A DNA stretch of 64,000 nt, taken from contig NZ_PTQW01000009.1 in NCBI RefSeq assembly GCF_004343725.1, positions 1 through 64,000 on the forward strand, given 5' to 3'. Position numbers and translations under genes: made by a program. Numbering within the stretch: position 1 is the first letter of the stretch; each line of letters opens with the position of its first letter. Shown piece by piece: positions 53,657 through 62,310 of the stretch. This DNA comes from Treponema sp. J25. Its GTDB lineage: Bacteria > Spirochaetota > Spirochaetia > Treponematales > Breznakiellaceae. Under the pieces are notes generated by a model. That model was not told the origin of the DNA and did not search any database. It worked only from the letters and a program-made list of their open reading frames with translations.

Positions 53657-54646
53657 ATGACGCGATTACGGATGGGTGTACTTGGTTGTTCGGCCCACTA
53701 CGCAAAACGGGTAGCTGTGCCTTTGCGGGAGTCCCTGCTCATTGAACCCTACGGGGTTGCCTCCCGGGACCTCTCAAAGGCGCAGGAATATGCCAAGCGC
53801 TGGGGCTTTGCAAAGGCCTATGGGTCCTATGAGGCGCTTCTCGCGGACAAGGACATCGATTTTGTGTATATTCCCCTGCCTAATCATATGCATCTGGAAT
53901 ATATCAAGAAGGCCGCCGATGCGGGTAAACCTGTTCTGTGCGAAAAACCCCTTACCTTGAATGCCCTGGAGGCCCGGGAAGTGGTGGACTATTGTACCAA
54001 GAAAGGGATTCCCCTTATGGAGGCCTTCATGTATCGCTTCCATCCCCAGTGGCAGCGGGCCCGGGAATTGGTTCAGGCGGGAGAGGTGGGGCAGGTGCAA
54101 ACGATGCATACCATGTTCTGCTATAACAATCGGGACCCTCGCAATATTCGGAATATTGCCGAATATGGGGGCGGGGCCCTGTTGGATATAGGGTGTTATG
54201 CCGTTTCCTCTGCCCGTTTCCTCATGGGAGCCCAGCCCATACGGGTGGTAGCCCAACTCCTTGAAGATCCGGATTTTAAGACCGATATCCTTGTCTCAGG
54301 AATCCTTGATTTTGGAGAAGGCCGCCGATCGACGTTCACGGTAGGAACCCAGCTCTTCTCGATGCAGAAGGTTGATATTTACGGGACGGGGGGCAGCATG
54401 AGTATCGAGGTGCCCTTTAATATGTATGGGGATGTGCCCGGCCGCATTTTTGTGGCCACCGATGTGGGCCGACGGGTGATAGAAACAGAAGTGGCCGATC
54501 AATATCTCCTGGAATTTGACGCCTTCGCCCGGGCACTCATAGAAAAAATCGAGGTTCCCACCCCCCCAATCGATGCGATTGAGAACATGGCGGTGCTGGA
54601 TGCCCTGGCCCGTTCGGCCCGGAGCGGTACCTGGGAAGCGGTGTAA
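53657..54646 (+). CDS. Gfo/Idh/MocA-family oxidoreductase
   Basis: 329 residues. An N-terminal Rossmann domain with GVLGCSAHYAKRVAVPL in place of the usual GxGxxG and the family signature CEKPLTLNALEA (about residue 95). The C-terminal domain has GGGALLDIGCYAVSSARFLMG. Family members oxidise or reduce sugars and related compounds with NAD(P); the substrate is unknown. AGGAGG sits 5 bases before the ATG at 53657; the GTG at 53651 is rejected. A TATACT (53626-53631) is a likely -10 box. Followed by a terminator. Confidence 0.9.
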   Translation: MTRLRMGVLGCSAHYAKRVAVPLRESLLIEPYGVASRDLSKAQEYAKRWGFAKAYGSYEALLADKDIDFVYIPLPNHMHLEYIKKAADAGKPVLCEKPLTLNALEAREVVDYCTKKGIPLMEAFMYRFHPQWQRARELVQAGEVGQVQTMHTMFCYNNRDPRNIRNIAEYGGGALLDIGCYAVSSARFLMGAQPIRVVAQLLEDPDFKTDILVSGILDFGEGRRSTFTVGTQLFSMQKVDIYGTGGSMSIEVPFNMYGDVPGRIFVATDVGRRVIETEVADQYLLEFDAFARALIEKIEVPTPPIDAIENMAVLDALARSARSGTWEAV

Positions 54647-54669
54647 ACCAGCGGGGCTTGCTCTTTTTT

Positions 54670-54700
54670 CCCCTGAAATAGGGGAACAGGGGCTTTTTTA
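54670..54700 (+). terminator. Terminator of the oxidoreductase gene
   Basis: CCCCTG and CAGGGG pair around an 11-base loop, followed by CTTTTTTA. It overlaps the last bases of the convergent gene at 54698. Confidence 0.75.
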
Positions 54701-55837
54701 TTTTGGCGGAAGGGTAGGGGCTTCTTCGGAAGGGCGGACTGCAATTTCCCATCCATCCCGCTCTTTGTGGGGCCCATCACCGGGGAGGGGGAGGGCGAAG
54801 ACATTCGACCGAATCGAAAGGGGTGTTTCTTCTCCCTCTGGATGCAGATACGAAAGAAAAGCCCCTGGATGGACTTCCTGGAGCACGTCGGCCAGGGCGT
54901 TAATAGCGATAAGTTCCTGTTCCAGGGGAGAAAAGGCCCGGCAGGTGGGACAGGCACACCACTGGTGACCCTCTCCCTGGTCGGGCCAGAGATGGAATAC
55001 CCGGGTTTCTGGTCTGAGTTGAAAAAAGCGCCGTCCTTCCCGGGCAAGGATCGCCAGGGTCTCCGGGTTGGTAGGACAGAAATTGCGCTCCCGTACCCGT
55101 TTGCCGCTTTCCATGCGGAATAGTTCCTTGTTGGTCCGAAAGAGCCGACGGGGAACCAGGCGGGAAAGGCAGTATCCCCCTTCTTCTATGGTAATCCCAT
55201 AAAAACTGGCCGCTTCGAGCAGTTTTTTCCGCCGGCCCGAAAACTGTTCCCCCACCGTTTCAAGGGAAAATAGTTCCTCTTCGGGGTAGATGATGAGGCT
55301 TTCAAAACCTTCCCATGCGGCCCAGGCAATCCATTCAAGGCCTTCCCGGTCGTACTCCACATTCCCCAGAAAGAGTCGTTTTTTCTGCCGGGGGTCAGTG
55401 GTGCCCCCTTCATGATACGAAGAAAGCCCTGAACCACTACTTTTTCGATACAGTCTGAGGTTCCCACCCGATCCGGGGCGATCAAGATGATACCCCTGAC
55501 TCCTGAGAAAGTGGTAAATCCCCCGACTCAGTCCGACCGGCGAGGTCCCGTGAATTTCTATTCGCTCTTTTCCTATTCGCCAGGAAAATCCATGCCGTTC
55601 ATCCTCTGAGTCGTTGTTCCAATCAAGAAGGATAAGGCCGCCTGCGGGGGGTATGTCCGCAGGCCCATAGACAAGGGGATGTGTCTGATGGCGGTACTTT
55701 TTTGCGTCTGAGACAGGAAAGCCCGCGGAAGGAGATGTCAGGGCCTGGGAGAGAATTTCCAAGGCCCGCTGGAGGCTCCCTTCCGGTACCGGGGGAGTCA
55801 CAATATGCCAGGGAAGGGAAGGATTAAAGGATGCCAT
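54698..55837 (-). CDS. DUF4838-like protein, possibly a short glycosidase relative
   Basis: 379 residues. The middle resembles the domain pair found in DUF4838 proteins of the glycosidase-like fold: SPVGLSRGIYHFLRSQGY (a GH20b-type element), then NFCPTNPETLAI, and HLWPDQGEGHQWCACPTCRAF, whose CxCxxC-like cluster (CACPTC) is the family mark. DUF4838 proteins are usually about twice as long, so this one ends early, after LSYLHPEG. It may be cut short or a natural short form. The ATG at 55837 lies 6 bases after TACAAT with no ribosome-binding site. A TTG start at 55873 is less likely. Confidence 0.65.
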   Translation of the reverse strand: MASFNPSLPWHIVTPPVPEGSLQRALEILSQALTSPSAGFPVSDAKKYRHQTHPLVYGPADIPPAGGLILLDWNNDSEDERHGFSWRIGKERIEIHGTSPVGLSRGIYHFLRSQGYHLDRPGSGGNLRLYRKSSGSGLSSYHEGGTTDPRQKKRLFLGNVEYDREGLEWIAWAAWEGFESLIIYPEEELFSLETVGEQFSGRRKKLLEAASFYGITIEEGGYCLSRLVPRRLFRTNKELFRMESGKRVRERNFCPTNPETLAILAREGRRFFQLRPETRVFHLWPDQGEGHQWCACPTCRAFSPLEQELIAINALADVLQEVHPGAFLSYLHPEGEETPLSIRSNVFALPLPGDGPHKERDGWEIAVRPSEEAPTLPPK

Positions 55838-55843
55838 GGGCCC

Positions 55844-55873
55844 ATTGTACCATACAGAGGGTGGGTGTGACAA
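55844..55873 (-). promoter_or_regulatory. Promoter of the DUF4838-like gene, leaderless type
   Basis: TTGTCA (55868-55873), 18-base spacer, extended -10 TGG-TACAAT (-10 at 55844-55849) on the minus strand. The ATG at 55837 begins 7 bases after the -10 box. Confidence 0.6.
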
Positions 55874-55997
55874 AGCCTGGAGAATAGGGAGCTTGTTCTG
55901 TAAACCGATATGCCCCCCCTGAGCCTCCCCCCGGGAAAAAGCCAGTAGCTCAGAAGCCGCTCGGCCGTTTAAATTTTACAAGGTTCTGGTGTTTTCG

Positions 55998-56006
55998 TGG
56001 TATACT
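55998..56006 (+). promoter_or_regulatory. Extended -10 promoter of the GlpA-like operon
   Basis: TGG-TATACT, an extended -10 box (hexamer at 56001-56006). No good -35 is needed for this class and none is clear. The leader is about 90 bases. Confidence 0.55.
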
Positions 56007-56103
56007 AAAAGGGTTCATAGGCAAAGGTCTTTTAGGGAAAATATTGGGAAATCCCTTGGGGCCCAATACTTCTTTTTATGTAGAGAATAATGGGGTGGAC
56101 CGT

Positions 56104-57582
56104 ATGGTAAAAACGCCTTCTCCTTGCCTGAATCCCTCCGCACAGGGGACGCCTTCCTATGATGTGGTAATCATCGGATGCGGGGTTTCGGGGGCTAACA
56201 TTGCTCGTCGTTTATCGGCCTATCGTCTGCGGGTGGCGGTGGTGGAAAAGGCTGCAGATGTGTCCTTCGGGACTAGTAAAGCCAATTCGGGTATTATCCA
56301 TGGGGGCTTCCATCACCCTAAGAAATACCTGAAAAGTCGTCTCGAAATTCAAGGCAACTGGATGTTTGATCGGCTTCATCAAGAACTGGGCTTCCCTTTT
56401 AAGCGGTGTGGAATTATCGTGGCGGCTCTCCATGAAGACGAGATGAAGGCGGTGGAACACCTCTACTGGCAGGGGAGAGAAAACGGGGCCCTGGGGCTTG
56501 AGCTTTGCTCCCGGGAACGGCTTCTTTCCCTGGAACCTCAGCTTTCGCCGGAAGTGGTGGGTGGGCTCTACGCCCCTGCGGGGGGCATTATCGAGCCCTA
56601 TCGCTTCGTGTTTGCCCTGGTGGAATCGGCCCTTACCAATGGGGTCCATCTGTATACAAACTGGAAGGTTGTTGATGCTCACTGGAATACGGAGAAAAAG
56701 GAGTGGCGCCTTGTTAATCAAGAAGGAGGGTCCCTGTCGGCCCGTTTTGTGGTGAATGCCGCAGGACTCTACGCTGACGAGGTTTCTCGCCTTTTTGGGG
56801 CCGAAGAATACATTATCACCCCCCGAAAGGGGGAATATTTCCTTTTGGATCGACTCACGCCGGTGCGGCCAGAACGGGTGGTATTCCCTGTGCCGAGTGC
56901 TCTTTCCAAGGGAATGCTCGTTATTCCCACGGTGGAGGGAACGGTCCTCGTGGGGCCTACCGCCGATCCGGCATTGTCAAAAGAAGACGTGGCCACTACC
57001 GCCGAGCACCTGGATATTATTCTTGAAGCTGGAAAACGCCTTGTGCCAGGACTTAACCGGAACGATGTGATTACCACCTTTGCGGGGCTCCGGCCTGTGC
57101 TGGGAGAAGATTTTTACATCGAGCCCTCCACTAAGGTTCCCTCCCTTATTCATGTGGCGGGGATTCAATCGCCGGGACTTACCGCTTCTCCTGCCATTGG
57201 GGAGTATGTGAAGGATCTCCTGAAAGCGGCGGGTCTTGAATTGACGGAGAAACCTGATTGGAATCCCTGTTTGCCCCCTCGTCCTCAGGCCCGGAACCTT
57301 TCTCCCTATGAATGGGACGATTTGGTACAGAATGATCCCGCCTGGGGACACCTGGTGTGTCGATGCGAAACGGTAACAGAAGCGGAAATTGTGGAGGCTA
57401 TCCGCCAGGGGCATACCACCCTGGATGGCATAAAGTACTTTACCCGAGCCCAGATGGGGCGCTGTCAGGGAGCCTTTTGTACGTATAAGATCATCAAGAT
57501 CCTTATGCGAGAGACCGGCATGAGCTACGAAGAAATTACGAAGCATGGGGAAACAAGCCAGATACTCCGGGGGGCCCTATGA
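56104..57582 (+). CDS. Glycerol-3-phosphate dehydrogenase-like FAD protein (GlpA type)
   Basis: 492 residues. An N-terminal FAD-binding site VVIIGCGVSGANIARRLS and a DAO-type fold lead to KANSGIIHGGFHH and GLRPVLGEDFYIE. The C-terminal 90 residues are a BFD-like [2Fe-2S] domain: LVCRCETVTEAEIVEAI, and MGRCQGAFC with the second cysteine pair. It probably oxidises glycerol-3-phosphate or a similar hydroxy acid and passes electrons to the next two proteins. The open frame starts at 56044, but GGGGTGGA before the ATG at 56104 supports that start. It overlaps the next gene (ATGA). Confidence 0.9.
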   Translation: MVKTPSPCLNPSAQGTPSYDVVIIGCGVSGANIARRLSAYRLRVAVVEKAADVSFGTSKANSGIIHGGFHHPKKYLKSRLEIQGNWMFDRLHQELGFPFKRCGIIVAALHEDEMKAVEHLYWQGRENGALGLELCSRERLLSLEPQLSPEVVGGLYAPAGGIIEPYRFVFALVESALTNGVHLYTNWKVVDAHWNTEKKEWRLVNQEGGSLSARFVVNAAGLYADEVSRLFGAEEYIITPRKGEYFLLDRLTPVRPERVVFPVPSALSKGMLVIPTVEGTVLVGPTADPALSKEDVATTAEHLDIILEAGKRLVPGLNRNDVITTFAGLRPVLGEDFYIEPSTKVPSLIHVAGIQSPGLTASPAIGEYVKDLLKAAGLELTEKPDWNPCLPPRPQARNLSPYEWDDLVQNDPAWGHLVCRCETVTEAEIVEAIRQGHTTLDGIKYFTRAQMGRCQGAFCTYKIIKILMRETGMSYEEITKHGETSQILRGAL

Positions 57583-58901
57583 AAGACCTGTATTATGATG
57601 CGGTAGTTATCGGAGGTGGTGCCGCCGGTATGGCCGCTGCCCTGGAGATAGAACGGGGTGGCCATGGGGTGGCTATCGTAGAACGGGAAGATTTTCTCGG
57701 TGGTATTCTAATGCAATGCATCCATGCTGGTTTTGGGCTTAAGGTGTTTAAAGAGGAACTTACGGGCCCCGAATTTGCCGAGCGTTTTATAGAAGCGGTC
57801 CTGCAGTCCTCGATTGCAGTGTACCTTGGAACCACCGTCACCAAACTGGTACCCTGGACCGCAACCAACGGAGGAGGGGATCTGGGACGGGAACAGGAAA
57901 AGGGTGTTTCCACATCTCCATTTCCTCGCTGGGAACTCTTCTGTGTGTCCCCCGAGGTCGGGGTGTTTCGGATTCTTACCCGGGCGGTGGTTCTTGCCAT
58001 GGGATGCCGGGAACGGAACCGGGGCAATATTCGGATTCCGGGCTCTCGCCCCGCGGGGATTTACACCGCCGGCCTGGCCCAGCGGCTTGTAAACATCGAA
58101 GGCTACATTCCGGGCCGAAACATCGTTATCATCGGTTCTGGGGATATCGGGCTTATCATGGCCCGTCGCATGAGCTGGATCGGCTGTACTGTCCAGGCGG
58201 TGGTTGAAATCATGCCCTATCCCTCGGGCCTTACCCGGAATATCGTCCAGTGCCTTGATGACTTTGGCATTCCTCTCTACCTTTCTTCTCAGGTAACTAA
58301 CATTTTTGGGAACCATAGGGTGGAAGGAGTGGAAGTTACCCCCATGGAACGGGGGGTTCTGATACGGGAAAAGGCCTTTCGTCTTTCCTGCGATACGGTA
58401 CTGCTCTCGGTGGGCCTTGTGCCAGAAAATGAGCTTTCTCGCACGGCGGGAGTAGAACTCCATCCTTCCACGGGAGGTCCTGTGGTGGATTCCCGCTTGA
58501 TGACCAATTTGCCCGGCATCTTTGCCTGTGGTAATGTACTCCACGTACATGACCTTGTGGACTGGGTCACCGAAGAAGCATCTTTCTGTGGAAAGCAGGT
58601 AACCCAGTGGCTAGCAGGAAAGATGGTGCTGCGGCAAGTTCCCTGCCGGGCCGGGGCGAATGTTCGTTCGGTAACGCCGAATAAATTGAATGTGGAAGAG
58701 GACAATCCCCTCTATCTTCGTTCGATGATAGTGGCCAACGAAACGGATCTGGAGGTTCGCCTGGATAATCGGGTCATCAAGCGGATTCAGAAGAGTCATG
58801 TGCAACCTTCGGAGATGATTACCCTTTCGCTGGGGAAAAAAGAGTTGGAGGGGGTCCGGGAGGATTCGGTGGTGGAACTTGCCCTCCTTCCACATCAATA
58901 A
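57579..58901 (+). CDS. NAD(P)/FAD-dependent oxidoreductase
   Basis: 440 residues. FAD site VVIGGGAAGMAAALEIERGG, a glycine motif GGILMQCIHAGFG with a cysteine, and a second Rossmann site IVIIGSGDIGLIMARRM for NAD. The C-terminal part contains TNLPGIFACGNVLHVHDLVDWV. This is the standard partner of GlpA-type and DUF1667 proteins in anaerobes. The three genes probably form an electron-transfer complex that couples substrate oxidation to NAD or ferredoxin. It starts inside the previous gene's end (ATGA). Confidence 0.92.
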   Translation: MKDLYYDAVVIGGGAAGMAAALEIERGGHGVAIVEREDFLGGILMQCIHAGFGLKVFKEELTGPEFAERFIEAVLQSSIAVYLGTTVTKLVPWTATNGGGDLGREQEKGVSTSPFPRWELFCVSPEVGVFRILTRAVVLAMGCRERNRGNIRIPGSRPAGIYTAGLAQRLVNIEGYIPGRNIVIIGSGDIGLIMARRMSWIGCTVQAVVEIMPYPSGLTRNIVQCLDDFGIPLYLSSQVTNIFGNHRVEGVEVTPMERGVLIREKAFRLSCDTVLLSVGLVPENELSRTAGVELHPSTGGPVVDSRLMTNLPGIFACGNVLHVHDLVDWVTEEASFCGKQVTQWLAGKMVLRQVPCRAGANVRSVTPNKLNVEEDNPLYLRSMIVANETDLEVRLDNRVIKRIQKSHVQPSEMITLSLGKKELEGVREDSVVELALLPHQ

Positions 58902-59030
58902 ATGGGGAGGTGGCAAACCGGTTCTCGCGGTAGTAAGCCGCTTCCTTTTGTGGGGTACCATGAAAACCGTCAATAAAATAGGAAACAACGCGAGATATGA
59001 AGTTACTGTTCCCCAAGGGAGGAGATATCT

Positions 59031-59483
59031 ATGAAAGAGTTTACCTGCATTGTCTGTCCCCAGGGATGTCACCTGGTGATTCAAGAGGATGCGGAGGGGC
59101 GCCTTCTTGTATCAGGGAATCGCTGTCCCCGGGGGGCTCTCTATGCTCAGGAAGAACTTACAATGCCTAAACGTCTAGTAACCGCCACGTGCCGTCTAGA
59201 ACGAAGGTCCCAGGATGTTTCAGGGGAAAAGCCCGCGGTACGGAAAGAGAACTTGCCCCCTCTGTCTCGTTTGCTCCTGGAAAAGGGGATGCGGCCGGGG
59301 CTTTGCATGCCCCAGCGGCTTCCTGTACGGACGACAGCGCCCTGTCCGCGGGAACATATCCCCGAACTCCTTAAGGATATCTACGCCCTTTCGGTGACCC
59401 CGCCGGTATGCCGGGGCCAGGTGCTCCTGCGCAATTGGCGAAACCTGGGGATAGACGTAATCGCAAGCCGTACCGTACAATAA
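59031..59483 (+). CDS. DUF1667 protein
   Basis: 150 residues. Four cysteines at the N-terminus, in FTCIVCPQGCHLVI and GNRCPRGALY, and the conserved PKRLVTATCRLE are the DUF1667 marks. The Cys set probably binds a metal or iron-sulfur cluster. The gene is a recurring neighbour of GlpA and FAD oxidoreductases, as here. GGGAGGAGAT precedes the ATG. A 129-base gap to the previous gene holds no other gene. A small protein gene follows 4 bases later. Confidence 0.88.
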   Translation: MKEFTCIVCPQGCHLVIQEDAEGRLLVSGNRCPRGALYAQEELTMPKRLVTATCRLERRSQDVSGEKPAVRKENLPPLSRLLLEKGMRPGLCMPQRLPVRTTAPCPREHIPELLKDIYALSVTPPVCRGQVLLRNWRNLGIDVIASRTVQ

Positions 59484-59487
59484 TCCT

Positions 59488-59940
59488 ATGAACCAGGCAG
59501 AAATAGACGCATTTTGGCAAAACTATGCTCGGTCGTTAGGAGAACCAATTTTGGCCCATAGCCTGGGCTGTTATGTACAGGGATGGTTCGAAGGGCAAGT
59601 CCCCCTTCGGGGTCCCCTGTGGGGGCTCCTCATGGTAACAAAAGGAAAACTCCACTTCCATCATTTTCCCCAGGAAAGCTGGCTGGATTTCCTTAACCGA
59701 GCCTCAGGCACAAAAAACCCCTCGAGCCAGGAAATTGTGTTTACCCTGGAGCGAAAGAATATCCTCTCAGTGGAGTATTATCGCCCCCAATCCTGGTGGG
59801 CCCGTCTTTTTTCGAGTGCTCCCCCCTATCTTCGCATTGTGTACGGCGACGAAACGGGAAAGGAACAAACCCTTGTTATCGAGGTAGATAAAGGGGCAGA
59901 GCCCCTGGTAACGCTCCTTCGTCCTTCCGCATCGTCGTAA
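59488..59940 (+). CDS. Small protein of unknown function
   Basis: 150 residues, no signal peptide or membrane segment. The pattern of strands (GPLWGLLMVTKGKLHFHHFP, then EIVFTLERKNILSVEYY and PPYLRIVYGD) with a helical N-terminus suggests a PH-like beta domain, as in GRAM or PH-domain proteins, but the likeness is weak. I do not recognise the family. It starts 4 bases after the DUF1667 stop and is probably the last gene of that operon. Confidence 0.65.
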   Translation: MNQAEIDAFWQNYARSLGEPILAHSLGCYVQGWFEGQVPLRGPLWGLLMVTKGKLHFHHFPQESWLDFLNRASGTKNPSSQEIVFTLERKNILSVEYYRPQSWWARLFSSAPPYLRIVYGDETGKEQTLVIEVDKGAEPLVTLLRPSASS

Positions 59941-60004
59941 ACCTCAAAGGCATGGAACGCCTTGCCGCAGATACCGATACCTTACCGGCCATCCTGGATT
60001 ATCC

Positions 60005-61129
60005 TTATAGGTAGATGATGCGGGCGGTAGTGAGTACTTCGGGACCCTGTTCGGTAAGGAGAATATCGTTTTCAAGACGGCAGCCCCCCTGTTTAGGGTC
60101 GTACAGTCCCGGCTCAATGGTGAAGATCATGCCGGGGTGAAGGACCCACTCGTTATCGGCCCGGCTGCGAAGCGCGGGGCCCTCATGGGCTTCCAGGCCG
60201 ATACCATGGCCCAACGCATGGGGCATGAGCTTTTTGTTCTTTTCGAAGAAGTTGTCCACCGCCAGGGCCACAAGGCGGCTTTCTACCCCCGGCTTTATGA
60301 GGGAAAGGGCGAGATTATAGGCCTTTTCTACGAGGGAGAGCATTCGTTTTTGAGAGGGAGAAAGGGGCTCCCGGGCGATGGTTAGGGTTACGTCGGTGGT
60401 GTAGCCTTGGTAGGATAGGCCAAAGTCCAGAATGGAAAGTCCCGGTTCGGCAAAAGCCTCGGCAGTAAAGGTAGGAAAGGCGTGAATTCCCCAACTTCGT
60501 CGGGGCCCTGCGGCCAGGGTTTCAAAGCCGGTGCCTTCACAACCGGCCCGGCGGGCTTCCGCTTCTATAAAAAGGGCCACCTCGATTTCGGTCCTCAGGG
60601 AGCCTTCTTTCAATTTGGTTTCCAGTAGATCGATGAGGTGGTTTGTAATCCGGGCCGCTTCTCGATACAGGGCAATTTCCTCTTCATCCTTTATGGCCCG
60701 CAGGTGTTGCACCTCCTCAGCGGCTCCTCCCTCCCGGCAAACCACGTCATAATCCTGAAGAGCCTCGATAAACCGCAAGAATTGCGGATAGGCTGTTACC
60801 GGCGGGATCTCGATGCGGGATCCGTAGGGAATCTGGAGCCCGCTGGTTATGGCTTTAATAGCCCGGAGGGGGTGGCGTTCAAATTCGGTATACGGAATGA
60901 TTTTATCGGCCTGGGCATACGAAGAAGCCATGTTGATATCCCAGGGTACCAGCACAGCCTCCCGATCTACCGATAAGAAAAGCAGCGCATCCCCTGGCTG
61001 ACCGGTAAGATATCGAATTGAAGGATCTCGCCGCCCTTCGGTATCTTCAAACATCACGAGGGCAATCCCTTCCCGGGCCATCCAGTCATACACATAATTT
61101 CGCCGTTTTTCGTAGGCCTGCGTATTCAT
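60005..61129 (-). CDS. M24-family metallopeptidase (Xaa-Pro aminopeptidase-like)
   Basis: 374 residues. An N-terminal creatinase-like domain (about 1-140) precedes the pita-bread catalytic domain with its metal ligands: Asp residues in LDFGLSYQGYTTDVTLT, His in HALGHGIGLEAHEG, Glu in FTIEPGLY and Glu in RLENDILLTE. Such peptidases cut N-terminal residues next to proline. It overlaps the glycosyltransferase gene by 4 bases (ATGA), and AAAGGAAAA lies inside that gene as the ribosome-binding site. Confidence 0.92.
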   Translation of the reverse strand: MNTQAYEKRRNYVYDWMAREGIALVMFEDTEGRRDPSIRYLTGQPGDALLFLSVDREAVLVPWDINMASSYAQADKIIPYTEFERHPLRAIKAITSGLQIPYGSRIEIPPVTAYPQFLRFIEALQDYDVVCREGGAAEEVQHLRAIKDEEEIALYREAARITNHLIDLLETKLKEGSLRTEIEVALFIEAEARRAGCEGTGFETLAAGPRRSWGIHAFPTFTAEAFAEPGLSILDFGLSYQGYTTDVTLTIAREPLSPSQKRMLSLVEKAYNLALSLIKPGVESRLVALAVDNFFEKNKKLMPHALGHGIGLEAHEGPALRSRADNEWVLHPGMIFTIEPGLYDPKQGGCRLENDILLTEQGPEVLTTARIIYL

Positions 61130-62292
61130 AGAGATTTTCCTTTTCGCTGTAATGTTTCGTAGTAGAGTTCTTCAAACTGGCCGGCTATGGTGTTCCAATC
61201 ATAATGAGAAAACACATAGGCCTGCCCCTGTTCTGCCCGGTACCGTAATTCCCGGGGATTGCGAAGAGCCTGGGCTAATTGATCTGCCAACGCCGGGGGA
61301 TCCCGTGGGGGTACCAGGTAGCCACCCTGACTCTTTCGGACCACTTCGTTTACCCCGGGAATATCGGAAACGATGACGGGGGTCCCCATCGCAAGGGCTT
61401 CCAATTGCACGATCCCAAAGGCCTCGAGTCGCACAAAGGAGGGAAGTACCAGCACTGCCGCTCGTTTATAATAGTGTAACAGCTCGTTATCTTCGACCTT
61501 ACCGGCAAAATAAACCTGCTTTTCAAGATCGTAGGTGTGGACCAGCAATTTTAAACTGAGAAGATCCTCCCCGGTGCCTACAATCGTGAGCGTAAAGGAT
61601 TCGCCCGCATCCCGCAGTAGTTTTGCCGCCTCAATAAGGAACACCAGGCCCTTAGATGCCACAAGACGCCCCACATATAGGATTTCCCGTTCATTCCTCT
61701 GAATTTTCTGGATCTCCGGCTGTTCCAGGGCCTTGCGAAATCGTTCCCCATGGATACCCAGGGGGATTACCCGATACGGATAGTTCCGCAGGAGGGGAGA
61801 GGTTTCTGCGTATGAGTGGGTCGTCGCCACGATTTGGTCTACCTTTTTCAGGTGAATTTCGGTGGTTTTCCGAAAATAGGTGTCTAATAGATATTTTGAT
61901 TTGCCGGGGAGTTTAAAAACCCCAAGTTGTTCAGGAATCTCGATATCACAATGATAGGTGAGAACGTGGGGAATTTTTTTGATTCGGGAGACCTGATTGG
62001 TAAAATAAAAGGGCGGAGCATGGGAATGCATGATATCCTGTCGACGGAGTTGGGATTCAGGAAGCCATGCGAGGTAGGGGCTATAGAAGGGTCCCCAGAG
62101 GGAGGGAACCCGTACTACCCGTACCGGTTCAGTTTCATATTTCCCAGCAGGGCCTGGGTAATGGGAAAATATGGTGACCTCGTGGCCCCGTTTTGCAAGG
62201 GCGTGGGAGAGATCATGCACATACCGTTCGGTTCCCCCCTTATGAGGAAAGTAGTACGAAGAAAGCATCGCAATCTTTAAAGGGTTCATCAT
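61126..62292 (-). CDS. GT4-family glycosyltransferase
   Basis: 388 residues with the GT-B fold. The N-terminal donor-binding opening is YYFPHKGGTERYVHDLSHAL, and the C-terminal domain holds GRLVASKGLVFLIEA and the E-x7-E motif EAFGIVQLE with ALAMGTPVIVSDIPG. It transfers an activated sugar to an acceptor, probably a lipid or surface glycan. Two ATG codons in tandem (62292, 62289) follow TGAGGTG; the GTG at 62298 is less likely. Upstream lies the flippase-like membrane protein, in the same direction. Confidence 0.92.
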   Translation of the reverse strand: MMNPLKIAMLSSYYFPHKGGTERYVHDLSHALAKRGHEVTIFSHYPGPAGKYETEPVRVVRVPSLWGPFYSPYLAWLPESQLRRQDIMHSHAPPFYFTNQVSRIKKIPHVLTYHCDIEIPEQLGVFKLPGKSKYLLDTYFRKTTEIHLKKVDQIVATTHSYAETSPLLRNYPYRVIPLGIHGERFRKALEQPEIQKIQRNEREILYVGRLVASKGLVFLIEAAKLLRDAGESFTLTIVGTGEDLLSLKLLVHTYDLEKQVYFAGKVEDNELLHYYKRAAVLVLPSFVRLEAFGIVQLEALAMGTPVIVSDIPGVNEVVRKSQGGYLVPPRDPPALADQLAQALRNPRELRYRAEQGQAYVFSHYDWNTIAGQFEELYYETLQRKGKSL

Positions 62293-62310
62293 AGGCACCT
62301 CATTATGTTT

